A stretch of 33,586 bases of DNA. It comes from a virus. Positions 16,146 to 23,678 of this stretch are shown here, in pieces. The notes under the pieces were generated by a model. That model searched no databases. It was not told the DNA's origin and worked only from the letters and a program-made list of their open reading frames with translations. The stretch lies in the IMG/VR virus record IMGVR_UViG_3300049477_000163, positions 1 to 33,586 of that record, one strand, 5' to 3'. Positions within the stretch are counted from its first letter, which is position 1. Each line of letters opens with the position of its first letter. The position numbers and the translations under genes were made by a program.

Positions 16146-16718
16146 CTATCTTAAGTTTTTGATAATTCGCCTTATTTCATCCAATACCAAACGCCTGATT
16201 CTAGCTACGCCTTTTTTATCCATACCGAGAAATTGAAATCCGCGCTTCGCTAAATCATTGGCTAGACCTTTGTTTGTTTCAATATGTTTTTGCTCATTTA
16301 AAAACTTAACTGGCTTGCCGGTCTTAGCCCATGTGTAGTTTGCCTTATCCCGACTACCACTCGGTGAAACCTCGACCTCGGCCTTACCGGTGTTTATTTT
16401 ATACGCGAGTGAATCCACCAATCGCCCGGTTTGCGTCACCTGACTCTTTGAGCTTCTGAAAAATAACGGCTGCGGTGGATTCATCTTTATAACGCCGCGC
16501 TCTATTAGCTCTTTTATGTTTTTAGTTCCAGAGCTGGTGTCTTTGATCGGAGCTCCATCTTTTGCTAGGTTTTTACCCTTCCTAGTTTCTTGCTGAATGC
16601 GCTCAACTGAAAACTCCCCTATGTCAGCATAAAGCTTATTCTTTTTCTTAACATCACTAAACGCTGTTTCAATTGCCTTTAAAACTGATTTCACATTTTT
16701 GATTTCAACCTTAGCCAT
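16146..16718 (-). CDS. Virion morphogenesis / HK97 gp10-like protein, 190 aa (paralogue 2)
   Basis: I take the ATG at 16718 (MAKVEIKN), overlapping the stop of the previous gene, rather than the longer frame. The protein is basic, with a helical N-terminus. VTQTGRLVDSLAYKI (about 110-125) matches the LTLTG strand motif of tail-completion and virion-morphogenesis proteins. FQFLGMDKKGVARIRRL near the end aligns with RDFLGLNAKEIEMIRNR of the neighbour at 16711-17316. The two tandem genes thus look like divergent copies. The role is likely at the head-tail joint, as a tail-completion or neck component, though such proteins usually lie after the capsid gene and not before it. Confidence 0.65.
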   Translation of the reverse strand: MAKVEIKNVKSVLKAIETAFSDVKKKNKLYADIGEFSVERIQQETRKGKNLAKDGAPIKDTSSGTKNIKELIERGVIKMNPPQPLFFRSSKSQVTQTGRLVDSLAYKINTGKAEVEVSPSGSRDKANYTWAKTGKPVKFLNEQKHIETNKGLANDLAKRGFQFLGMDKKGVARIRRLVLDEIRRIIKNLR

Positions 16719-17316
16719 TATCGTCACCAAATATCTCGTCGATAAGTGAACCGAGTGTTGTGCTTTGAATTGGTCTTTGGCCCTCAATGATTGACGCAAG
16801 CGTTGTCGTACTAGGTCTTGCTGGTCCAGTTTCAGCCTTTGCTTCTCTGATTACGTCGTCAAATCTATTTCTTATCATTTCAATTTCTTTTGCATTAAGC
16901 CCTAAAAAATCGCGCTTCACACCTACGTTACCACTAATATGCCCATGTGCTTTTTGCGCCTCACTAGCATCTTCCCACCCGATTTTAATCGTAGCCTTAT
17001 CCTCCTCGATCACGTCCATGAGCCCGAGCATGTCGCCGGTCAGTGTTAGGTTTGGCTCGTCTTTTTCTTTTCCTGCCGCCTGAAACTCTAAACTCTCGGC
17101 ATACATTTCAGAATAGTTTTTAAATTGCTTACCGTCCCAGGACACGCCGCCATCGGTGCGGTTTTTAATGATATCTAAAATCTCTTGACCCACCGCTTGG
17201 CGAAGCCGAGACGAGTTTGGGAACGCAGTCCCAAATATCTCGTCAAGGTCTATGACAATTGCATATTGATTGGAGCCTACTGTTATGCGCTCAACCCACC
17301 GATTCAGCTTCGGCAT
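16711..17316 (-). CDS. Phage virion morphogenesis (Mu gpG-like) protein, 201 aa (paralogue 1)
   Basis: The motif LTLTGDMLGLMDVI (about 90-103), a strand pair ending KATIKIGWEDASEAQKAHGHI, and RDFLGLNAKEIEMIRNRFDDVIREA (about 135-160) match phage virion-morphogenesis proteins of the Mu gpG / HK97 gp10 group. Those join the tail to the head. It starts with ATG at 17316 behind CGAGGT, inside the last 26 bases of the portal gene. The C-terminal 30 residues form an extra acidic tail (STTLGSLIDEIFGDD). The neighbour on the next frame is a paralogue. Placement between portal and scaffold is unusual for this family. Confidence 0.68.
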   Translation of the reverse strand: MPKLNRWVERITVGSNQYAIVIDLDEIFGTAFPNSSRLRQAVGQEILDIIKNRTDGGVSWDGKQFKNYSEMYAESLEFQAAGKEKDEPNLTLTGDMLGLMDVIEEDKATIKIGWEDASEAQKAHGHISGNVGVKRDFLGLNAKEIEMIRNRFDDVIREAKAETGPARPSTTTLASIIEGQRPIQSTTLGSLIDEIFGDDNG

Positions 17317-18844
17317 TAACTACCTCGCCCATCTCGTCTTGTCTGATTTCTTCAACAATCTCTTCAGCCCGCTCTCGACTCACACCGCGATCAACTTCAA
17401 TCGCCTCAAGTTGGCTGATGAGACCCATTTCTAGTTTTCTAGAAATAACGTCAAGCTTTTCGCCCTCGCCCATGAGCATTTGTGGCTTATGAAACTTCAC
17501 ATCCACCTTTGCATCTTCTGGAATGAGCACGCCAGATAGCTCTGGGATAAATCCATTTTCAGTCACGTTGGCGTAAGTGTTATTCCACGCCTTAATGATT
17601 TCAAAAAGTTTATCCTCTACACCCTCATATAGGCTCACATCGTCTTGCGTGGCTTCGAATTTTTCTAGCATCTTTAGCCATCTATCAAGACCACTCGTTG
17701 CCTGGTCTGTTTTACCAGACGAGTTTACAACCGACGGGCTCAAGCCCTCGCTCGTTAAATAAAGCGATAAGAAATTTTCAATGAGCTGTAAACTTGACGC
17801 TAGATCCGGGTTAGGGCTTGCGAACTGAAAACTAGGTCGAGCAGTATCACCATCATTTGGATTAATCTTAAGCCACATAGCACGCCGTGGACCGATTTTC
17901 ATATCACGAGGCTCTTCTACCGAGCTTATGATCGCTTGCGACCAGCCTTGCATACGAGCAATTTCGCTTGTGTCAGATAACAGAGCGTTTAGGTCAATCG
18001 AAAACACCGTCGACGAGTAACCAGAGCGTACGTAAAACTCAAAGTCCTTATCAGTCGCCACATCAATAAATGGCATCGTGCCAGCGATTGGCGATCTAAC
18101 GCTCGGGTCATTCGGGTCCGCTACTTCAGGCAATGGATTGCCAGACGCATCCACAAGCTTACCAGTGGCGTTGGTGATGAAATTAAAATCACGCGTCCAC
18201 CAGTAAAATAGACCCTTGTTTCTATAATCGTCCGGGTCTGCAATCGTTTGGTTATTGTAATCAGCATAATAATTCACGCGCGATGTTGGGCTTGTACCAA
18301 CCGCGCCAGTCGTGTTTTGCGAAAACAAACGCCACTTATCAAAGCTTGATATAATAACCGCGTCCATTTTCTCTGGGTTATCGGCGTCAGGGATCACGTC
18401 AAAATGATGCTGGTAAAGCGGTCTAAGCTCTAAGACCCCCTCTTTTAAAACCACCTGTAAAAGCGATTGCTCTTGAAGTTTATAAATCTCGTTTGATTTC
18501 TTAAGCTTCACGTTAGCCATCGCCATGTCGTAGAGCTTTCTAATGTGCTCGTCTTGCGCGTCGTTGACGTTTGTGAACTCCCTATCAGGATTTGTTTTAT
18601 ATAGGCTTGATTTTTCTTTAATGATTTTTCTAGTCAAGTTAATCGAAGTAATCGTGCGACCGTTAATGATCTGATCCACACCCATCTCTTGTCTGATCTT
18701 GTCTAACACAAACGGGCGTTGGCGACCTTTATAAACTTCAAGGCTCATCAAAGAATTTTCTTTACGCCTTAAGTTTTCTTCATTGTTTAGCATTTCATCA
18801 ATTGCGCGCTTGCGCTCGCCTGCTGATAGATAGTCCATTTTCAT
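17291..18844 (-). CDS. Portal protein, 517 aa
   Basis: The portal forms the ring through which DNA enters and leaves the head. The N-terminal half is helical and basic (ENLRRKENSLMSLEVYKGRQRPFVLDKIRQEMG). The middle carries alpha/beta segments (LLQVVLKEGVLELRPLYQHHFDVIPDADNPE). Towards the end is a helical domain (SLQLIENFLSLYLTSEGLSPSVV, then GLDRWLKMLEKFEATQDDVSLYE), which matches the crown and stem region of siphovirus portals. The gene starts with ATG at 18844, two bases after the terminase stop, with GGGGAG upstream. It precedes the morphogenesis, scaffold and capsid genes. Length is normal for the family. Confidence 0.85.
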   Translation of the reverse strand: MKMDYLSAGERKRAIDEMLNNEENLRRKENSLMSLEVYKGRQRPFVLDKIRQEMGVDQIINGRTITSINLTRKIIKEKSSLYKTNPDREFTNVNDAQDEHIRKLYDMAMANVKLKKSNEIYKLQEQSLLQVVLKEGVLELRPLYQHHFDVIPDADNPEKMDAVIISSFDKWRLFSQNTTGAVGTSPTSRVNYYADYNNQTIADPDDYRNKGLFYWWTRDFNFITNATGKLVDASGNPLPEVADPNDPSVRSPIAGTMPFIDVATDKDFEFYVRSGYSSTVFSIDLNALLSDTSEIARMQGWSQAIISSVEEPRDMKIGPRRAMWLKINPNDGDTARPSFQFASPNPDLASSLQLIENFLSLYLTSEGLSPSVVNSSGKTDQATSGLDRWLKMLEKFEATQDDVSLYEGVEDKLFEIIKAWNNTYANVTENGFIPELSGVLIPEDAKVDVKFHKPQMLMGEGEKLDVISRKLEMGLISQLEAIEVDRGVSRERAEEIVEEIRQDEMGEVVNAEAESVG

Positions 18845-18846
18845 AG

Positions 18847-20217
18847 TTAGTAACTCCCCATGTCTCGGGCCGAACTGTGGCCGTAACTGTTTAGATCAGC
18901 TTGAAAGCAGACACCGTAGCCAAGAGCCGTTGTGCAGTGTTGCCATCTGTCAGAATCGTTTTCTAAATACTGACCGCCAGTTTTTAGTCTAGTTAAGCGC
19001 ATTCCTTTATCAAGTGTCTTTGCTTTCTGGTACACAAAAAGTTTATGCCGACCGTTAGCGTCTTTGCAATAAGCATTCACTAAGTTGTGGCGTTTTCTAA
19101 CTGGAGGGTTGGCCCTGGGCACGTCTACTCGAAATCGCATCTTACGACCTTTGACTTGATAATTAGATAAAAACGCTTTGATCTGCTCATAGTCGCTCAG
19201 CTTTGAACGCGTGTCTCTGCTTGCTCCAGTCGAATCCCCGTGAACAATGTAAAGCTGATCATGATTTAAAAGACCGCGTGAATCAGCTTCTTCTAGAGAA
19301 TCAAGCGTGCGTTGACCGTCGATTATAATCTCGTCAAAGAAATGCCACGTATCAGTGTCGTTATGGTATTGACTGAATATTAAACTAAGAGGCTTTCCGT
19401 CACCGATATTAAAATCATAGTGCATTCGAATCGGATACTTCAAATCCACAGAGTAATCCACATTGCGAACATTATCGTCACCGTAGGCGTAGTATATCAC
19501 TTCAGTCGCGATCTCTACCCAACGGCCGTAGATCATGCGCTGAGCCATCTTCTCGTCAAGACGAGATTTGAGCTGCTCGATGTACGCCTTTGGTAAGAAT
19601 GGGTTGTCAAAGGTGTTTGAATAAAACACTTTCACTAACGGATCTTTCGACATTATCAGCTTCTCGTATGGCCACGAGGCGGGTGAGTCGGGGTTGGTTG
19701 CTGATAGCACCCACGGCTCTTTTATATGCGGCACTCGATTCGTTCTTTGCAATATCACATCATACGGTTTCGGATCTTTCGTCTCTGTCAGTTCTTCAAT
19801 CGCAAATGCTGAAAACTCCATAGAGCCTAGCTTTGCTAGATTGCCATCTGCCCATGAGATAGCTTTAATACTCGAATCATTCGGTAGTTTAAAATCCCCA
19901 GTCGATTCATGATACTTGTAATCAACCCCGCACTCGAACATGTGCTCTTTTATTTTCTGACATAGCGTTGCTTTCAACTGTGGTAGCGCAAGTCTGCCAA
20001 CACCCACTCGAGCACCCGGGTGCATGAGCGCGTGCGTAGACACCATGTGTGCGAGTGTTAAAGATTTACTGGACCCAACGGACCCAGAGAGTAGCACTTC
20101 GTGAGTGCCCTTAGTGTAGTCGGCTTCTCGTCTTAAGTATTTTATAACACTGAGCTGCCCGGGTAGTGGCTTAAACAAATGTATCGGTGGCGTTGAGTAC
20201 GTTTGCACTTCTATCAT
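18847..20217 (-). CDS. terL: Terminase large subunit, 456 aa
   Basis: This ATP-driven packaging motor and nuclease has Walker A at residues 45-52 (GSVGSSKS) and Walker B at 135-142 (FSAFAIEE, catalytic Glu at the end). A coupling motif follows at 172-176 (SATNP). The RNase H-like nuclease domain begins around 260, with Asp268 (YDFNIG) and Asp328 (HGDSTG) as likely metal ligands. All key residues are present and the length is standard. The ATG at 20217 overlaps the previous gene. Together with the small subunit it would cut concatemers. The in-frame join of the window ends fits headful or circularly permuted packaging, but the cutting mode is not shown by the sequence. Confidence 0.94.
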   Translation of the reverse strand: MIEVQTYSTPPIHLFKPLPGQLSVIKYLRREADYTKGTHEVLLSGSVGSSKSLTLAHMVSTHALMHPGARVGVGRLALPQLKATLCQKIKEHMFECGVDYKYHESTGDFKLPNDSSIKAISWADGNLAKLGSMEFSAFAIEELTETKDPKPYDVILQRTNRVPHIKEPWVLSATNPDSPASWPYEKLIMSKDPLVKVFYSNTFDNPFLPKAYIEQLKSRLDEKMAQRMIYGRWVEIATEVIYYAYGDDNVRNVDYSVDLKYPIRMHYDFNIGDGKPLSLIFSQYHNDTDTWHFFDEIIIDGQRTLDSLEEADSRGLLNHDQLYIVHGDSTGASRDTRSKLSDYEQIKAFLSNYQVKGRKMRFRVDVPRANPPVRKRHNLVNAYCKDANGRHKLFVYQKAKTLDKGMRLTRLKTGGQYLENDSDRWQHCTTALGYGVCFQADLNSYGHSSARDMGSY

Positions 20218-20468
20218 TGTATTAAATCCGCGTGGTCACGATGCACCATTAATCCTTTCGATGCAATAGCACCACACACTGGACACACATTTAAATTCTC
20301 GAATAACTCAATAGCCTCAGTGCAGCTTTCTAAATGAAATATAAATTGCAAAAGCGCTTCATCGAATTCGTGATCACTTATACCGCGCTCATTAGCAAGT
20401 GCAATCGTTTGATCGTTCACTATATCTGATGCAAAAAAGAGTTCGTTATTTATCCTCAAGATCAGCAT
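20214..20468 (-). CDS. Zinc-ligand-containing small protein between terminase genes, 84 aa
   Basis: The gene lies between the two terminase subunits, overlapping the small one by 23 bases and the large one by 4. The C-terminal part has CPVCG (62-66) and HRDH (76-79), a possible C2H2 zinc site that could bind DNA or stiffen a partner interface. The N-terminal 55 residues look helical and acidic. I know no family for it. A packaging accessory role is suggested only by position. Confidence 0.6.
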   Translation of the reverse strand: MLILRINNELFFASDIVNDQTIALANERGISDHEFDEALLQFIFHLESCTEAIELFENLNVCPVCGAIASKGLMVHRDHADLIQ

Positions 20469-20838
20469 CTGGAGGCGTCAATTCTTTAGACTCGTCTAAG
20501 TTATATTTTAATAAGATCGTGCGTTTGTCTTTATCAAATCCATGTTCAACTTTATCAGTCCATCCAGCGAGATTTTTTAAACAAAATATGAGCATTACTA
20601 CATTGCCGTCCGATGCCATCGTCTGCGCTTTTTGAATAAGCTTCAGTTTTACCTTAGCCATTTTGCGCTCGCGGTATTCCCTGAACCCATAGCCTTTTTC
20701 TTTGCGGATATATTTTTCTATTGTGTCTTCACTAACGTCCAGGTAGCCAGCCGTCATATCTAAAGACGCGCCTAACTCGAGAACCATGTCGAGTTTTTCC
20801 CAATCGATTTTAGCTTGTGGTCTGCCCTTTTTATTCAT
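20446..20838 (-). CDS. terS: Terminase small subunit, 130 aa
   Basis: The small subunit selects phage DNA and passes it to the large subunit. It has a helix-turn-helix at about residues 24-46 (ASLDMTAGYLDVSEDTIEKYIRK), then a long basic helix (FREYRERKMAKVKLKLIQKAQTMASDG). The segment VVMLIFCLKNLAGWTDK is typical of the oligomerisation part in this family. The start is ATG at 20838 behind GGAG. Its order before the large subunit agrees with most siphoviruses. The final residues (LTPPDADLEDK) are acidic and could contact the large subunit. Confidence 0.85.
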   Translation of the reverse strand: MNKKGRPQAKIDWEKLDMVLELGASLDMTAGYLDVSEDTIEKYIRKEKGYGFREYRERKMAKVKLKLIQKAQTMASDGNVVMLIFCLKNLAGWTDKVEHGFDKDKRTILLKYNLDESKELTPPDADLEDK

Positions 20839-20865
20839 ATTACTCCGTTAATCATAACACCCAAT

Positions 20866-21885
20866 TCATTTCGGCACCATTGCGTTTAACTTTAGTCCGG
20901 CCTTGTTCACATAAACTTTTTCTGATTTCACGCTCATTAATTTATTCGAGGATAACAAAGACCGCTTCTCTATTTTAAATATAAGCTTAAATCTTTTATC
21001 ATCAATATTGTACTCGCTAATAAACACTGGATTTGCTTGAGCGTCAGCCCAATCGAAGAATTCCTTATGATTAAATCCCCCGTCATAATCAGCGGTGCCT
21101 TGATACGGAATATCGCAGTATACGATTGAGCTTTCTTTAATCGGCACGCTCTCGTAGCTTGTGTTATAGAAATTCAACCGCTCCAACCGCTCCAACCGCT
21201 CCAACCGCTCCAACTGCTCCAACCGCTCCAACTGCTGCAACCGCTCCAACTGCTGCAACCGCTCCAACCGCTCCAACTGCTGCAACCGCCTGAAATTATC
21301 AGCCAACCCATTAGCTTTAACAATCTCCAAGTGCTCATCATTAAGATACGGCCATAGAAATTCTGGTACTTTTGTTTTTCTATAAAACTCAATTTTATTT
21401 CTTAAAAATAGCCTTTTTTGCTTAACCGAATAACCGTCATTAAACTTCTTAAGGCCCAAAGTCTTTTGAGCAAGCTCATCAAACTCGTTAAATATAATGG
21501 CATTGTGCATTGATTTTTTATAAGGCTCTATTTCTTTTGAGAATAAGTAGCCTGAACCATTATTGCCAAAAGACCATAGTATTTTAGTCATCGGATCAGT
21601 ATCCAAATTAGCAAAAAACTCTTCTCTAGAAACAAACGGTGGCTTGAACACATTGTAATTGTACTGGCCATCAATAGCGTTTTTAATTAAATCACAAATG
21701 CCAGGCCTAATTTCATTAAAGTGAAAATGCTTATAGTGACCACCGCGCCTAAGCATCATCGCGTGCGTTACAGAAAAACCGCCACCAAATAGATCATAAA
21801 ATTGGTCAGCTTTTGGGAATATGCGAATAATTTCATCACATATTTTATCTTTTGAGCCCATGTAAGGAATGCCATATTCAGCCAC
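20866..21885 (-). CDS. dam: DNA adenine methylase (D12 class), with Leu-rich repeat insert, 339 aa
   Basis: The enzyme would put methyl groups on adenine N6. SAM-binding motif I is FYDLFGGGFS (29-38), and the catalytic motif is DIPY (258-261), a known variant of DPPY. The N-terminus IPYMGSKDKICDEII is the family's first helix. Between residues 201 and 236 lies an insert of 12 triplets of the type Leu-[Glu/Gln]-[Arg/Gln], encoded by 9-bp DNA repeats. The C-terminal end (NPVFISEYNI) is normal. It starts with GTG at 21885, overlapping the ParB-domain gene. It may protect phage DNA from host restriction. Similar Leu-rich inserts are known in other phage Dam proteins, but their role is unclear. 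Confidence 0.9.
   Translation of the reverse strand: MAEYGIPYMGSKDKICDEIIRIFPKADQFYDLFGGGFSVTHAMMLRRGGHYKHFHFNEIRPGICDLIKNAIDGQYNYNVFKPPFVSREEFFANLDTDPMTKILWSFGNNGSGYLFSKEIEPYKKSMHNAIIFNEFDELAQKTLGLKKFNDGYSVKQKRLFLRNKIEFYRKTKVPEFLWPYLNDEHLEIVKANGLADNFRRLQQLERLERLQQLERLQQLERLEQLERLERLERLERLNFYNTSYESVPIKESSIVYCDIPYQGTADYDGGFNHKEFFDWADAQANPVFISEYNIDDKRFKLIFKIEKRSLLSSNKLMSVKSEKVYVNKAGLKLNAMVPK
21178..21285 (-). repeat. 9-bp tandem coding repeat array, 12 units
   Basis: On the minus strand the array is 12 units of 9 bases, mainly TTGGAGCGG (Leu-Glu-Arg), with TTGCAGCAG (Leu-Gln-Gln) and one TTGGAGCAG. The order by triplet is LQQ LER LER LQQ LER LQQ LER LEQ LER LER LER LER, followed by Leu. Because a unit is three codons, gain or loss of units would keep the frame. 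The last four units are identical, suggesting recent expansion by slippage. Confidence 0.9.
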
Positions 21886-22477
21886 GGAATATTGCCTTTG
21901 CGATCATGCCGCGCTCTGACAGCTCGTTAACCAGTGAGGTCATTTCTTCGCCATCAACGCATAGCACTTCAACTTTAAACTCTTGTGCTTTATCTAGATC
22001 TTCTTTTTCATCAAGCCCACTCATCTCTGGAGTGCTTATAACAAGATCCGGCACGCCCAATAAATCAAGATCAAACCCATTCACATCGAGCTGTAGATTC
22101 AATGCTTCGAGCTTAAACATCTCATCGTCGTGTTCGGCTAGCTCGGCCACTTTGTTATCAGCTATCATGTGAGCATACTCGGATGCCTCGTCTTCAAAAT
22201 GTTGATAATCAACGGCGCATCTATCCCAGCCTAATTTTTTAATGGCCTCTAATCTACCATGTCCAGAAACCAGAAAACCCGATCTGGACGACACGACAAT
22301 AGGCGACCTTTGGCCCTGGTAATTTATTATTTTAGAAAGCATTTGAATTTGCTGATCGCTATGGCGATTCGGGTTCTTCGGGTTAGGCACAAGCTTATGC
22401 ACATCCACCATCTCGTCAAACGCGCACTCAATCTTTTCTTTTGACGTACTCAGATCAGTCTGCTTGTCTATTTGCAT
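21878..22477 (-). CDS. ParB-like nuclease-domain protein, 199 aa
   Basis: The N-terminal domain has the ParB/sulfiredoxin pattern: VHKLVPNPKNPNRHS (26-40), IINYQGQRSPIVVSS, and the phosphate-binding GHGRLEA (72-78), followed by ADNKVAE. In phages, such domains are often fused to or next to DNA methylases, and here the methylase gene overlaps by 8 bases. It may help target or regulate methylation. A plasmid-partition role is not indicated because no ParA gene is seen. The ATG at 22477 has a good AGAGGT site. That site lies within the start of the divergent rightward gene, so the two 5' ends overlap by 14 bases. Confidence 0.8.
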   Translation of the reverse strand: MQIDKQTDLSTSKEKIECAFDEMVDVHKLVPNPKNPNRHSDQQIQMLSKIINYQGQRSPIVVSSRSGFLVSGHGRLEAIKKLGWDRCAVDYQHFEDEASEYAHMIADNKVAELAEHDDEMFKLEALNLQLDVNGFDLDLLGVPDLVISTPEMSGLDEKEDLDKAQEFKVEVLCVDGEEMTSLVNELSERGMIAKAIFRG

Positions 22478-22712
22478 GAAGTACCTCTACGCAGCTTTAT
22501 TAACTATGTGGACCGGACTAGTCGCCTGGTTTACGATAGCACACCAGAAAATGAAAGCGCGAGTCAAGGGCCTTGAGGCCGAAAATTTAGCACTGAAGGT
22601 GGCCAATGATATTAAACAAGTTGAAAGCGATATTCATAATCTGCCTACTGCTGATGTCGTCGACCGCATGGTCGATAGAAGAAGCAAGAGAGATAATAAT
22701 CCAAAAGGGTAG
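22464..22712 (+). CDS. Inner-membrane spanin-like (Rz-like) protein, 82 aa
   Basis: An N-terminal membrane helix (about residues 7-25, YLYAALLTMWTGLVAWFTI) is followed by a coiled-coil-like segment (KARVKGLEAENLALKVANDIKQVESDI) and a polar end (VDRMVDRRSKRDN). This pattern, with an AN.....E.....L motif, matches small Rz-like proteins. A second start at 22476 would give 78 residues. Its last 107 bases overlap the next gene in another frame, as in Rz/Rz1 pairs. It would link inner to outer membrane at lysis. However, it lies far from the holin and endolysin and points the other way, and neither start has a good ribosome site. Confidence 0.55.
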   Translation: MSICMKYLYAALLTMWTGLVAWFTIAHQKMKARVKGLEAENLALKVANDIKQVESDIHNLPTADVVDRMVDRRSKRDNNPKG

Positions 22713-22902
22713 CCCGGCGAAGTTTGACGGTGTACTGGTGCCAGAGCTTATCTACAAAGACATGTCGACAGAGATATTTTCGTGTGATTTGTTTAAAAAA
22801 AGCCTGGAGCCAAAACCTTGTTATCAGTCAGAAAGTAATTTAGGTTTATTTGCGATGTTTGCAACTGGTGTGGCATTTGGATTTATCGGGGGGAAGTTAT
22901 GA
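22606..22902 (+). CDS. Exported small membrane protein overlapping the spanin-like gene, 98 aa
   Basis: The start is ATG at 22606 behind AAGGTGG. The N-terminus is a signal peptide (LKAIFIICLLLMSSTAWS, cleavage likely near residue 23). The middle is polar, with two Cys. The C-terminus is a hydrophobic Gly-rich span (LGLFAMFATGVAFGFIGG). The overlap with the spanin-like gene resembles Rz1, but no lipobox Cys follows the signal region, so it is not a standard outer-membrane lipoprotein. It could be a unimolecular lysis factor or an envelope protein. Its stop overlaps the start of the next gene by 4 bases (ATGA). Confidence 0.6.
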   Translation: MILNKLKAIFIICLLLMSSTAWSIEEAREIIIQKGSPAKFDGVLVPELIYKDMSTEIFSCDLFKKSLEPKPCYQSESNLGLFAMFATGVAFGFIGGKL

Positions 22903-23255
22903 CAGACGTAATTGAAAAGGCAGACCGCGTAAAGGAGGCACCCAAACGCGGCCGCCCGAGGAAATCGGCGAGTGTGAGGCCGCCGAGTGAAGCTAAAGGT
23001 GTTGAGTGGCTTCGCGCCGTTTACGCCTCAAAGGTACGCACCTATTACTTCGATTTTACTTTCGTCACAACAGACCGTGGGCTTGAGGTTACTGGCATAA
23101 AGGTCAGCTTAAAAAACAATAAGCCCATGACCATGGAGCGGGCGATTCAAAACCTAGGTTCTGCAAAGGTTTTCACTATCGTTAAAAAAGAAATGATTAA
23201 GCAAAAGCTTATCAGTCGCCTTGATCGGGTTTGGTTTTCTGTACCATACCTTTAA
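22899..23255 (+). CDS. AT-hook-containing protein, 118 aa
   Basis: The basic N-terminus contains KRGRPRK (residues 16-22), an AT-hook core that binds the minor groove of AT-rich DNA. The rest is an alpha/beta domain (VRTYYFDFTFVTTDRGLEV, then NNKPMTMERAIQNLGSAKVF). I know no family for it. It starts with ATG overlapping the previous stop, and its last 44 bases overlap the 3' end of a convergent gene. The AT-rich region at 24541-24720 is a possible binding site, but this is inference. Confidence 0.6.
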   Translation: MTDVIEKADRVKEAPKRGRPRKSASVRPPSEAKGVEWLRAVYASKVRTYYFDFTFVTTDRGLEVTGIKVSLKNNKPMTMERAIQNLGSAKVFTIVKKEMIKQKLISRLDRVWFSVPYL

Positions 23256-23586
23256 GGATTAAAATAACTTTGCCAAAATTATCTTTAGTTTTAACGATGT
23301 CGTATTTGGCTTCGTTTAGGCTGAGTTTTGTTTCTGTTTTCATTTCTTCTAGTGACGAGCTGACCGATACGATTGTTTTGTGCGCGTGTTGAACTAAATC
23401 TCGATTTGACGTGAGTTCATTAATTACATGCTCTTCTTTTGATTCTATTCTGACGAGGCGTTCATTGGTAATGTATTGAGACTTTTTAAGCTCTTTTAGG
23501 TCTTCTTTTATATCCTCGTATGAGCGCGAGGCCAGATAAGCAATGGTTGAGATTAAAACGCCTAACGCTAGTGCCCAGTAGTCCAT
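23212..23586 (-). CDS. Membrane-anchored coiled-coil protein, 124 aa
   Basis: One membrane helix (about residues 4-20, WALALGVLISTIAYLAS) is followed by a long coiled coil of about 90 residues (YEDIKEDLKELKKSQYITNERL, then LSLNEAKYDIVKTKDN). The gene runs left, convergent with and overlapping the AT-hook gene by 44 bases. Its 5' end faces the promoter region at 23626-23660. It has no clear ribosome site. Topology fits an inner-membrane protein that reaches into periplasm or cytoplasm, such as a lysis or superinfection factor, but no family motif is seen. Confidence 0.6.
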   Translation of the reverse strand: MDYWALALGVLISTIAYLASRSYEDIKEDLKELKKSQYITNERLVRIESKEEHVINELTSNRDLVQHAHKTIVSVSSSLEEMKTETKLSLNEAKYDIVKTKDNFGKVILILKGMVQKTKPDQGD

Positions 23587-23625
23587 AATGGGACTGTATC
23601 AGAATGACATTAAATATCAAAATAC

Positions 23626-23660
23626 TTGATTTTGTGTCACACATGTGTCACACTTAATAC
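23626..23660 (+). promoter_or_regulatory. Promoter with two tandem TGTGTCACA operators
   Basis: The 9-base odd palindrome TGTGTCACA occurs at 23633-23641 and again at 23644-23652, 11 bases apart (one helical turn). Both lie inside a possible promoter with a -35 of TTGTGT (23632-23637) and a -10 of TAATAC (23655-23660), 17 bases between. The ATG of the next gene follows AAGGAG at 23666. Repression here would control the small operon and perhaps the divergent membrane-protein gene. The ribbon-helix-helix protein at 23879 is the obvious candidate regulator. Confidence 0.6.
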
Positions 23661-23678
23661 ATAACAAGGAGATAAAAG

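Noticed and set aside
21174-21392. Minus-strand frame rich in SSWSGWSGC repeats
   Set aside because: It is the other reading frame of the 9-bp repeat array in the Dam gene. The Dam frame has the catalytic motifs.
21878-22477. Plasmid-partition ParB, as a sign of a phage-plasmid
   Set aside because: No ParA or centromere-like repeat is seen, and the gene overlaps a DNA methylase, where such domains usually serve methylation.
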